From NCBI GenBank assembly GCA_963726755.1, contig CAVSDB010000001.1, forward strand, positions 1,364,001 to 1,428,000: a DNA stretch of 64,000 nucleotides, given 5' to 3'. The translations under genes were made by a program, and so were the position numbers. Positions 1 to 7,735 of this stretch are shown piece after piece. The stretch comes from DATKIY01 sp963726755 (GTDB lineage Bacteria > Actinomycetota > Actinomycetes > JAHEKZ01). Below the pieces are notes generated by a model. The model saw only the letters and a program-made list of their open reading frames with translations, was not told the origin of the DNA and made no database searches. How positions within the stretch are numbered: position 1 is the first letter of the stretch; every line of letters starts with the position of its first letter.

Positions 1-406
1 GTCGCTGTAGAACGCCTCGTACTGCGAGGTCGGCGCGTTGGGGTCCGGCAGCGAGTCAACGTCCACCGCTGCAGCTTCTTCGGCGGCGATCGCCAACGAC
101 ATCGGCAGGCCAGCTGCTTCCATCGTGATCGGTGCCGAGTCATCAAAGTCGGCGAGCGCAAAGGTCGTCGGCTCGGTGTTGTCGGTTTCGGGGCTGTTGG
201 GCTCGGGGCTGTCCGTGACCGGTGTCCGTACTCGAGTCGAGTCCCGAATCCGAGACCACGTCGCTGAAACTGTCCGTCAACGGGTCCGGCGTCGAGTCCT
301 CCGGGACCGAAGTCGGCTCTGGTGGCTCGGTCGCGACAAAGCCATAGTCAGTAGTTGGTCGCGGGTCGTCGCCCGCGGGTGCGCCACTGAACTCTGAGGT
401 TTCCAC
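1..406 (-). CDS. Unknown disordered protein, N-terminal part, cut by window edge (one frameshift)
   Basis: The reading frame begins at a GTG at 406 behind a strong ribosome site (AGGGAGG, 7 nt spacing) and runs off the window at position 1. The first ~60 residues are rich in Pro, Ser, Thr and Asp and look disordered. Somewhere around 195-245 the coding signal moves to another frame, which then stays open to the edge and reads acidic, low-complexity sequence (NSPETDNTEPTTFALADFDD) followed by an Ala/Glu-rich stretch. I infer one single-base error. No recognisable domain is inside the window. The gene lies downstream of pilB on the same strand, so it is probably a pilus-locus protein; in related loci this is where pilT often sits, and a disordered N-terminal extension on PilT is possible but unproven. 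Confidence 0.5.
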
Positions 407-532
407 TGACAGGCCTCCCTTAGCCACCTTGCTGTCACGCGCGCTCGGTAGCGGCGTTCCTCCTGCGTCCCATCGGCGTACCGGGCTCACCCCTTGAGTC
501 CCCTCACGAAGAACTAGTCCGCCAATAGCCAG

Positions 533-2201
533 CTAGACCACGACGCGCAGGATCTCGTCGAGTGAGGTGACACCCTGCAGCACCTTGGACAGGCCGTCCT
601 CGCGCAGCGTGACCATGCCTTCTTCGCGGGCCGCGACGGTGATGGCTGCCGACGAAGCGCGTTCGACCGCCAGCCGCTCGATGTTCTCCGAGACGGCCAT
701 CACCTCGTGCAGGGCCAGTCGGCCCTTGTAGCCGGTCTTGGAGCAGGCCGGACACCCGATGGGCCGATACAGCGTCGGCAGCGGCGTGCCCTTGCTCCCA
801 CGGGAACCGCGCGGCAACCATGGCCTCAGCGGTCGGCTCGTAGGCTTCCTTGCACTTCTTGCAGAGTCGACGGGCCAGGCGCTGGGCGAGCACACCGTCC
901 ACCGCCGATCCGACAAGGAACGGCTCCAGACCCATTTCCGTCAAGCGGGTGATGGCCGAGGGGGCGTCGTTGGTGTGCAACGTGGAGAGCACCAGGTGGC
1001 CGGTCAGGGCCGCCTCAACGGCGATCTGGGCCGTCTCGTGGTCACGAATCTCACCGATGAGCACGATGTCGGGGTCGCATCGAAGGATCGAGCGAAGTGC
1101 CGCGGCGAACGACAGTCCAGCTTTGACGTTCGTCTGCACCTGGTTGATGCCAGCGAGTCGGTACTCAACCGGGTCCTCGACGGTGATGACGTTGACCTCA
1201 GGACGAGCGATCTGGTTCAGCGTGCCGTACAGCGTCGTGGACTTGCCAGAACCCGTTGGTCCGGTGACCAGGATCATCCCGTAGGGCTTGGTGAAACTCG
1301 ACGAGTAGATCTCGTAGTTGTGGTCTGAGAACCCGAGGTCAGTCAGCGCCATCGCGGCCTGCGAGTTGTCCAGGATTCGCATGACGACCTTCTCGCCCCA
1401 CACCGTTGGAAGGGTGGCGACACGAAGGTCGATCTTCTTGCCGTTGTAGTTGACCGACAAGCGGCCGTCCTGCGGTACCCGTCGTTCAGCAATGTTGATG
1501 TCCGACATGATTTTCAGTCGGCTGATAACACCGGACTGGATGTTCTTGGGCGACTTCATCACCTGGTGCAGGACACCATCGATGCGGTACCGGACGACGA
1601 GCGAGTGCTCGCCTGGCTCGAGGTGAATATCCGATGCGCGGTCCTGAATTGCCTGCGTAATAAGCAAGTTCACGTACTTGACGATGGGGGCGTCTTCGAC
1701 GACCTCTTTGACCGACGAGAGGTCTTCGTCGTCGGCGTCGTTGTCAAGAACCGCCGTGAGGTCATCGAGGTCGGAGTCAGCGCGGTAGTACCGGTCAATG
1801 GCCGAGAGAACATCCGCTCGAGTAGCGACCACTGGCTTGACGTCATAGCCAGTGATCGATCGAACGTCGTCGATCGCGAAGACGTTCGCTGGGTCAGCCA
1901 TCGCCAGCAGGAGCTTGCCCTCGTCGTCGACGCGGAGCGGCATCACGCTGTACTTGCGACAGATCTCGCCCTTGACCCGGCCGACGATGCTGCCGTCAAC
2001 GGGATAGTCGGCCAGGTCGACAAACTCAAGTCGAATCTGCTGCGCCAATGCCGCCACGAGCTGGGACTCGGTGAGGAAGCCTCGATCGACCAGAATGCGG
2101 CCGAGTGCCTTGCCTTCGGTCTTGTGCATCTGGAACGCCTCGGCGAGCTGGTCTGCCGTAACCAGGCCGCTCGAAATCAAGATGTCGCCCAGTTGCGTCA
2201 C
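533..2201 (-). CDS. pilB: Type IV pilus assembly ATPase PilB / GspE family (C-terminal frameshift)
   Basis: This is the cytoplasmic hexameric ATPase that drives pilus extension, or export of pseudopilins. Residues 1-130 form the GspE/MshEN N-terminal domain. The ATPase core carries a Walker A (GPTGSGKSTTLYG), an Asp box, a Walker B with IVLIGEIRD, and a His box ending LSTLHTNDAPSAITR. The zinc-binding cysteines are split by a frameshift: CKKC is in the first frame and GCPACSKTGYKGR in the next, with the shift near 795. Corrected length is about 555 residues, normal for PilB. The stop is the TAG at 533-535; without correction the first frame would run on to 504 with nonsense sequence. The GTPase/roadblock genes lie upstream on the same strand, about 70 bp from the small broken gene. 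Confidence 0.93.
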
Positions 2202-2272
2202 AGTCCCCGCCTCCCCGGGTGCGTCTTAGCGCACCGTCGTCTCAGACCACCCACAACCAAGTCGAGTGGCCT

Positions 2273-2537
2273 CTACTCCCATTCGGCCATTGCCGGGTTG
2301 TGCTGAAGGGAATGGGAGCTACTGCCGTCGACGAAAGCCCCTGAGAACGGGTCCGTCTGGATGAGCGCGTCCGCCAGCGCTACAAACGGTCGAGCTGGCG
2401 CCTCTGCGACGTCCCATAGCAGCGTGCTCCCGTCGCCAAAGACCAGACCGACGTGGCGCGAAGCCGTCGGGATCGCGACGGAAACTGCGCCACGATTCCG
2501 GTGCCGCCCTACTCTGGGGCAGGAACCGCCAAGCCAT
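2273..2537 (-). CDS. Small unknown protein between GTPase and PilB (frame-disrupted)
   Basis: An ATG at 2537 lies just after the GTPase stop and opens a frame reading MAWRFLPQSRAAPESW. The coding signal then moves to a second frame near 2440-2460, reading HVGLVFGDGSTLLWDVAEA and later HNPAMAEWE before a TAG at 2273-2275. One inserted or lost base joins them into a protein of about 88 residues. The second half looks genuinely coding: hydrophobic and acidic residues alternate and there is no stop for ~70 codons. I do not recognise a family. Its place between a Ras-like GTPase and PilB suggests it belongs to the same operon and may link the two, but that is inference from position alone. Confidence 0.5.
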
Positions 2538-2543
2538 CGGTGC

Positions 2544-3119
2544 CTACACGCTGGCCGGAGTGGCTTCGACCTCGTCGAGGACCGAGTAGAGCAGCGCGAG
2601 CAGCACTGACTTCACCGACTCCTTGTCGGTCGCGTCGCAGGGCACCATAGGCACCGCTGGACTGATCCCAAGGGCCTGCCGGATCCTGGCTTCCTCGACC
2701 TCGTCGACGCCTTCAGTGCGGTTCAGCGCGACAACGAAAGGCACTCGGGCCATCTTTCGGAACGCGGCCAGAATGCCAACCGCCTCCTGCAATGAGTCCG
2801 AGCGGGTGACGTCCAGCAACAGGATGTACCCGAGCATGCCCTCACCCAGGATTTCCCACATGAAGTCGAAACGTTCCTGACCAGGGGTGCCGAACAGATA
2901 CAGCACCAGTTCGCGATCAATGGTGATGCGACCGAAGTCCATCGCCACGGTGGTTTCGTTCTTCCGCGACTTGGTGTGGTCGGTGATCCCTCTCTCAGTT
3001 GAGAGCACGGTGATCTCACTGATCGTGCGAATCAGCGTGGTCTTACCAGCCGAGAACGGTCCGGTGATAACGACCTTGACGGCCTGACCACCGTGACGTC
3101 GACGCTTGTTGTTGGCCAT
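2544..3119 (-). CDS. Small Ras-like GTPase (COG2229/MglA-like group)
   Basis: A 191-residue GTP-binding protein. The P-loop is TGPFSAGKTT (residues ~19-28) and the G3 region reads LFGTPGQERFDF, the Gly-Thr-Pro-Gly-Gln form seen in bacterial COG2229 and CvnD-type GTPases instead of the classical DxxG. The G4 region ALNRTEG keeps the Asn of NKxD but has Glu in place of Asp, so guanine specificity may be relaxed or set differently. A basic N-terminus (MANNKRRRHGG) precedes the fold. It starts 4 bp after the DUF4388 gene and shares its operon with a roadblock protein. Roadblock proteins are the usual GTPase-activating or scaffold partners of such GTPases; in Myxococcus the MglA/MglB pair controls pilus polarity. 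Confidence 0.9.
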   Translation of the reverse strand: MANNKRRRHGGQAVKVVITGPFSAGKTTLIRTISEITVLSTERGITDHTKSRKNETTVAMDFGRITIDRELVLYLFGTPGQERFDFMWEILGEGMLGYILLLDVTRSDSLQEAVGILAAFRKMARVPFVVALNRTEGVDEVEEARIRQALGISPAVPMVPCDATDKESVKSVLLALLYSVLDEVEATPASV

Positions 3120-3123
3120 GGCT

Positions 3124-4383
3124 TCAGAGCCCCCGCACGCCGGCGATGAGTCGCAGCATCAGACTGCGATTGACCGTGGGATCACGCTCGATGGCTGCTT
3201 CCCCGACGGGTTGTACCGCCGCGGCAGCCCCGCCCGATGCGGTGGCAGACACCACCGAAGAGGCCTGGGGAGCGACGGGGGCAGCCGGTGGCGCCGGGGG
3301 GGCTGGAGCGGCAGGTGACGCAAAACTGCTCCGAGCCGGTTCCGGGTGGTCGATAGCACGTTTGGGCATGAACGGTTCGGGTCGCGGCGGAACCACATTG
3401 AGCGGATCGTGGGCTCCACCGAGGAGACCGGGGGCAGCTTGAGCAGCCGCTGGCGCCACAGCAGGTTGCTCAACGGGCGCTGGCTGAGCCGGCACCGCGG
3501 GTGTTGACGGGATCTCGGGGAGCATGTGAGATTCGGCCGCCAACCCTGGAACCGGTGGGGCTGAGACTTGCGGTTCGGGGGGTGCGCTGGCTGGCGCCAG
3601 TGTTTCAGTGGAAGTGGTCGGGGTGATTTCAAGCGGACCCAGAAGTTGCTGACGTCGCTGAACCAACTCGATGTGATCAGGTGCTTCCTCGTCACGAATG
3701 ACGAGCATCCCCCGCTGAACTAAGGCGGTCAGCGTTGCGACCACAGCGAACTGACTTGCTCCAGAAATTTCAACAATGTCGCCAACTGACCGCTGACCGT
3801 CGACCAAGGCCAGCAGCGACCATTCGTCTCGAGTAAGGCTCTGATCACCGGTAACCACGACGGGCATGGTGAGCAGCACGTCTGGCGAAGGAATGACCTT
3901 GGATACCGCATCCCAGTTTTCGCGGCGGGCAGTGGCCTCAGACACCACGTGCTCTGACGAAACCGCGAGCCCGACATCGTCTGGGTTGTCCTCGCCGACG
4001 CCGAAGGCAAAGTCCCCCTCGACCCATCGCAGCAGGTCGAAGACGGAATCGATTGCCTGCTCGAGGGCAAGCTGCTGGATCAGTTCGCCGTTGACTGCCC
4101 CGGATTCGAGGAGGGCACGGGCAACACCGACACCCTCAGTTGTCGCTCGCTCAACGGCCCGTCGCAATGCTGCGTCGTCGCAGGCGCCAATGCCGACGAG
4201 ACGACGTGCCAGGGACTGACGTGCGGCGTTGGAGCACGCACCGGTGACCACTCCGGCGTTGAAGTAGACGACGCCGGTGGCCTGGCCGTTGGCCAGGTGC
4301 AACCCCCCGGACTTCTTCGTCAGGCTCAGCAGCTGGAAGACATCCGGAAGGCTGAAGGCGTCAAGCGAACCTTCGAGCTTCAC
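3124..4383 (-). CDS. DUF4388 (PATAN) domain protein with proline-rich tail
   Basis: A 419-residue protein. Residues 1-~105 are a DUF4388/PATAN domain (MKLEGSLDAFSLPDVFQLLS), a module common in response-regulator and gliding/pilus proteins of cyanobacteria, myxobacteria and Deinococcus. Residues ~105-245 are helical and include a winged-helix-like segment (DEWSLLALVDGQRSVGDI). Residues ~265-400 are a Pro/Ala-rich flexible linker, and the protein ends in a short helix (NRSLMLRLIAGVRGL). It sits between the GTPase (4 bp downstream) and the roadblock gene (27 bp upstream), so it is likely an adaptor in the same signalling complex. No catalytic motif is visible. Confidence 0.85.
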   Translation of the reverse strand: MKLEGSLDAFSLPDVFQLLSLTKKSGGLHLANGQATGVVYFNAGVVTGACSNAARQSLARRLVGIGACDDAALRRAVERATTEGVGVARALLESGAVNGELIQQLALEQAIDSVFDLLRWVEGDFAFGVGEDNPDDVGLAVSSEHVVSEATARRENWDAVSKVIPSPDVLLTMPVVVTGDQSLTRDEWSLLALVDGQRSVGDIVEISGASQFAVVATLTALVQRGMLVIRDEEAPDHIELVQRRQQLLGPLEITPTTSTETLAPASAPPEPQVSAPPVPGLAAESHMLPEIPSTPAVPAQPAPVEQPAVAPAAAQAAPGLLGGAHDPLNVVPPRPEPFMPKRAIDHPEPARSSFASPAAPAPPAPPAAPVAPQASSVVSATASGGAAAAVQPVGEAAIERDPTVNRSLMLRLIAGVRGL

Positions 4384-4410
4384 GTGTGTTCTCGTTCCTC
4401 GTCGTGGTGG

Positions 4411-5232
4411 TTAGTTCCAGGAGCCGTTCTCTGGAGCGACTGACGAGCCTGCTGCCGCCACCGTTGTGCCGTTCGAGTTCGATCGATCATCACGCTCGGC
4501 ACGGCCATTCCAGGCACCCGTCCCGTTCGCTACTGGCGCCGGGAGGTACGAGGTGTCATCAGGCTCAGCCAACTGCGCGACCGGCTGCACCTGGTGCACC
4601 GGCTCGGGCTGTTCCTGCTGTTCCTGATGTTCTGGCTGCTCTTGCTGGTCGACGAGGCTGTGTTCTGCCAGCAACGGAATGGTCTCCTGGGGGGCTTCCT
4701 CGACCGGCTCCAGGGTGGGCATCACCGGGGCGATGACCGCCAGTACTGGCTCTGCGACGGTTTCGGGAGCGGCTTCTTCAGGCACTGGAGCCACGGCGAC
4801 CAGCGGTGGCTGAGTCGACTCGTGCTCGACGCGAAGGCTATTCGCGACTGCTTCGGCTGCCTGCTTGACCTCGAACAGCATCAGGCCGACCTTGGCGCCG
4901 CGGCGTCCGACTGCGACCAGTACGGCCTCGTCGTCGGCGCTGACCAAGAAGACCGTCCCGTTGTCACCCTCGACGTAGACCTGGGAAAGCTCCCCGCGGC
5001 CTAGTCCTTGGGCCGCCCGCTCGCCCAGTGAGAGCAGCGCCGCCGACATCGCGGCTACCCGGTCTTCGTCCATACCCGCGGGTAGGGCCGAGGCCATGGG
5101 TAGGCCGTCGAACGACACCACCGATGCGGCCTCAAGATCGGGGGCTTGTCTGAGCAACGTGGCGAGCACGTGGTCGAGCTGGGCCGATCGGTTGCTCGCC
5201 CCGGCTGTTGCACCGGCGTATGGGTCGGACAT
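4411..5232 (-). CDS. Roadblock/LC7 domain protein with acidic Gln-rich tail
   Basis: I chose the ATG at 5232 (MSDPYAG), which has GAGAGG 6 nt upstream, over an earlier in-frame codon at 5256. Residues ~10-125 form a roadblock/LC7 fold (QLDHVLATLLRQAPDLEAAS, then GLPMASALPAG and VYVEGDNGTVFLVSADDEAV), as in MglB and the CvnB proteins of Streptomyces conservons. The remaining ~145 residues are Val/Glu/Pro/Gln-rich with a QEQPEHQEQQEQPEP run and look disordered. Roadblock dimers bind small GTPases and act as GAPs or scaffolds. The gene heads the GTPase/PilB cluster, which fits a regulator of the pilus ATPase. Confidence 0.88.
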   Translation of the reverse strand: MSDPYAGATAGASNRSAQLDHVLATLLRQAPDLEAASVVSFDGLPMASALPAGMDEDRVAAMSAALLSLGERAAQGLGRGELSQVYVEGDNGTVFLVSADDEAVLVAVGRRGAKVGLMLFEVKQAAEAVANSLRVEHESTQPPLVAVAPVPEEAAPETVAEPVLAVIAPVMPTLEPVEEAPQETIPLLAEHSLVDQQEQPEHQEQQEQPEPVHQVQPVAQLAEPDDTSYLPAPVANGTGAWNGRAERDDRSNSNGTTVAAAGSSVAPENGSWN

Positions 5233-5341
5233 AGTGCACCTCTCGCACGGAACCACTCAACAGAACGCACTCAAGAGAACGTCCCCGTCGACTTCAAAAG
5301 GCGTCCGTCCGCGACGGTGCCTGGGATGTGCTTCGGCGCTG

Positions 5342-6201
5342 TTACTGCTCCCCTTGAGCGATCCCGCGTTCTCGCAATGCCTGTAAACCGGCCAACCGCA
5401 GGATGTCCGGGTCCACTTCGAGACCGGTCATCAACCGCACCTGTTCGACCGCCTGGAAGACCAGCATCTCAAGTCCCCCAGTCACCAGCCCGCCAGCCTT
5501 TTGCCACAGTCGCGCCAACGGAGATGGCCAGGGGTCGTAGACCACGTCGACCAAGTGTCCGGGCGAACCTGGGACGTCGTCGAGGGCTAGCGGCTGGGCG
5601 TCCACGGGCAGCGTCGAGACGACTACGGGGACCGCAATTTCCTGCGCTAACGGTGGCCAGGATCCGGTCGCAGCCGCTAATCCGAATTCTTGGGCCAGCG
5701 CCACCAATTCGGCGACGGCTGCGGAGCTGCGGGCACAGATCGTCACCGGGCCAGAATTGACCTCGGCCAGCGCGGCCACAGCTGACCGGGCCGTGGCACC
5801 AGATCCAAGGATCGTCGCTGGCGACGCAGCGGTCGAAGCCGATGTGACGAAGCACCTCGGCCAGTCCGTAGACGTCGGTGTTCCAGCCGCGCGACCCCGC
5901 CTTACTGAAAATGACGGTGTTGACGGATCTGAGCGCTTCGGCTCGTGAGTCGATGGAGCTCAGCAGCGGTATGACCGCTTCCTTGAGCGGCATCGTCAGC
6001 GACAGACCTACCCACCCCGCGTTCGGCGCGTCGACGATGGCCTCTGAAGAAATCGGGTAGTTGTTCGCGCGAAACGTCGACGGCTTCGTAGCTCCAGTTC
6101 AGACCGAGGTGCTCGTAGGCGGCGCGATGCAGTGCCGGTGACAACGAGTGGCTGACCGGGTGACCGAGGACAGCGGCACGTCGAGCTGCGGACGATGCCA
6201 T
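5342..6201 (-). CDS. aroE: Shikimate dehydrogenase (two frameshifts)
   Basis: NADPH-dependent reduction of 3-dehydroshikimate in the chorismate pathway. The N-terminal frame shows the substrate motif GHPVSHSLSPALHRAAY and the catalytic-site segment VGLSLTMPLKEAV (second frame). The third frame has the nucleotide-binding loop ILGSGATARSAVAAL and the C-terminal motif HLVDVVYDPWPSPL followed by GLEMLVFQAVEQ. The frame changes near 6040 and near 5820, both within otherwise continuous homology, so I treat them as sequence errors. Corrected length is ~286 residues, normal for AroE. The stop is TAA at 5342. It follows mltG by 2 bp, an arrangement common in actinobacteria, where aroE borders the pilus operon. 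Confidence 0.9.
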
Positions 6202-6203
6202 CG

Positions 6204-7268
6204 TTACGGCACCGCGGCGTAGAAGTCGTTCTTGAATTGCAGGAACTCGTTGTAGTCAGCGGTGAACCTGGTGACGTTGCTGCCGGGCTTGAGCGCGACG
6301 AAGTAGAGCCAGTCCCCCGCGGGCGGTGCGAGCGCTGCCTCCATTGCCGCCTCACCAGGGCTATTGATCGGGCCAGGCGGCAGTCCAGTGTTCTGGTAGG
6401 TGTTGTACGGCGAGTCGACACCGAGTTGATCGTTGGTCAGCGTGAGGTCGTCGGAGTTCAGGGCGTAGTTGACCGTCGAGTCGAACTGCAACGGCATGCC
6501 GGCCGCCAACCGGTTCACGATCACCCGTGAGGCCTTGCCGAAATCAGCTTCCGAAACTTCTGCCTGTACCAGACTCCCGACAGTCACGACCTCGCCTGGT
6601 GTGAGTCCGGCGTCCCCTGAGCGGGCGACCAGATGCAGATCCGATGCTGCCGTCTTGAACCGGTCGACCATTGTTTTAAGGATTCCTTTTGCCGACTCGT
6701 TCGGGTCGAAGGTGTAGGTCGCGGGGAACAGGTAGCCCTCTGGATTGCCTTCGGCGTAACTGGGGAGCCCCAGTTGCTCGGGATGTCCTAAGACTGTTGT
6801 GAAGTCTGTGCGAGGCAAGTCCGTCTCAGCGACCAGTCGATCAACGGTCTGGTCTAGTCGAAGGCCCTCGGGCACGGTCACGGTCGTCTGGACCCGCGAC
6901 GCGGGGTCGAGGATCAACTCAAGCGCCTGCTTGCCCGACATATTCTTTCGCAACTGGTAGAAACCTGGCTGGATACCTAGGGATCTGTCGTCGTTGACGG
7001 CCGCGTCCACGAAGGCTGCCTCGCTCGCGACGACCCCCGTGTCATACAACGTTGTAGCAATATCACTGGCCGTGTCGCCGTCGTGGACCTCGATGGTGAC
7101 GCTGCCGGTGCCCGCTCCCGCGAAGTCAGCCGGCCCGCCGGTGAGTTTCTGAAGAGCGGCGATGACGGCGAATCCACCCAAGCCCAGCACGAGAGCGACA
7201 ATCAGCAGCAGGGCGACCACGCGACCCTTGCGCACCCGCCCACGTCGGACTTCGGTCGTCGCCGTCAC
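6204..7268 (-). CDS. mltG: Endolytic murein transglycosylase MltG
   Basis: A 354-residue membrane-anchored lytic transglycosylase that cuts nascent glycan strands and terminates peptidoglycan chains. The basic N-terminus (RRGRVRKGRVV) is followed by one transmembrane helix at ~18-40. A LysM-like subdomain covers ~55-115, then the YceG fold with EGYLFPATYTF and the catalytic region SLVQAEVSEADFGKASRV, whose Glu is the expected acid. The C-terminus carries the family pattern YNTYQNTGLPPGPINSPG. It overlaps ruvX by 4 bp (ATGA) and ends 2 bp before aroE, so alaS-ruvX-mltG-aroE is probably one transcription unit. Confidence 0.95.
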   Translation of the reverse strand: MTATTEVRRGRVRKGRVVALLLIVALVLGLGGFAVIAALQKLTGGPADFAGAGTGSVTIEVHDGDTASDIATTLYDTGVVASEAAFVDAAVNDDRSLGIQPGFYQLRKNMSGKQALELILDPASRVQTTVTVPEGLRLDQTVDRLVAETDLPRTDFTTVLGHPEQLGLPSYAEGNPEGYLFPATYTFDPNESAKGILKTMVDRFKTAASDLHLVARSGDAGLTPGEVVTVGSLVQAEVSEADFGKASRVIVNRLAAGMPLQFDSTVNYALNSDDLTLTNDQLGVDSPYNTYQNTGLPPGPINSPGEAAMEAALAPPAGDWLYFVALKPGSNVTRFTADYNEFLQFKNDFYAAVP

Positions 7269-7735
7269 GACTGCCCCTCTGCCTCGGGGGGCACTGATTC
7301 CCCAACAGCCGTGCCCTTCGCAGAACGTGCATCCAAAGCTGACTGCAAGATCACTACTGCCGCCACCTGGTCAACCACTTGACGACTGCTTCGACTACTT
7401 CGACCAGCCTCTTGTAACTGACGCGTCGCCGACACTGTCGTCATCCGCTCGTCGAGAAGACAAACGGGGATGCTGGTGGCGCTCGCCAGCCGAATGGCGA
7501 AACTTCGACTGCGCTGCGCGGCCGAGCCTTCTTCACCGGAAAGTGATCGGGGTAAGCCGACCACGATGAGCACCACGTCGCGCTCGCTCGCTAGCCCAAC
7601 GAGCGTCTGGATCGCCGCTTTGTCAGAGTTGATCGTCTCGACGGGCACCGCCAGCACGCCTTGGGGATCGCTGATGGCGACACCGATCCTGACCTCGCCA
7701 GGGTCAACACCCAGCCATACGCCGGAACCGGTCAC
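7265..7735 (-). CDS. ruvX: Putative pre-16S rRNA nuclease YqgF/RuvX
   Basis: A 156-residue RNase H-like nuclease of the YqgF family, which matures the 16S rRNA 5' end. The first acidic residue is in LGVDPGEVRIGVAISD, the second region is VVGLPRSLSGEEGSAAQRSR, and the C-terminal part has VCLLDERMTTVSATRQL. The gene overlaps alaS at its start and mltG at its end, both by 4 bp, so it is translationally coupled in the alaS-ruvX-mltG order typical of actinobacteria. Confidence 0.95.
   Translation of the reverse strand: MTGSGVWLGVDPGEVRIGVAISDPQGVLAVPVETINSDKAAIQTLVGLASERDVVLIVVGLPRSLSGEEGSAAQRSRSFAIRLASATSIPVCLLDERMTTVSATRQLQEAGRSSRSSRQVVDQVAAVVILQSALDARSAKGTAVGESVPPEAEGQS

Noticed and set aside
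38..397. Open frame on the plus strand at the left edge
   Set aside because: It is the antisense of the GTG-started gene at 406, which has a strong ribosome site and continues in a second frame to the edge.
504..533. Longer end of pilB at 504
   Set aside because: That end lies in the frame after the shift error; homology to the PilB C-terminus follows the frame ending at 533.
738..1328. Plus-strand open frame of ~196 codons inside pilB
   Set aside because: Antisense shadow of the PilB ATPase core; no ribosome site and no recognisable domain.
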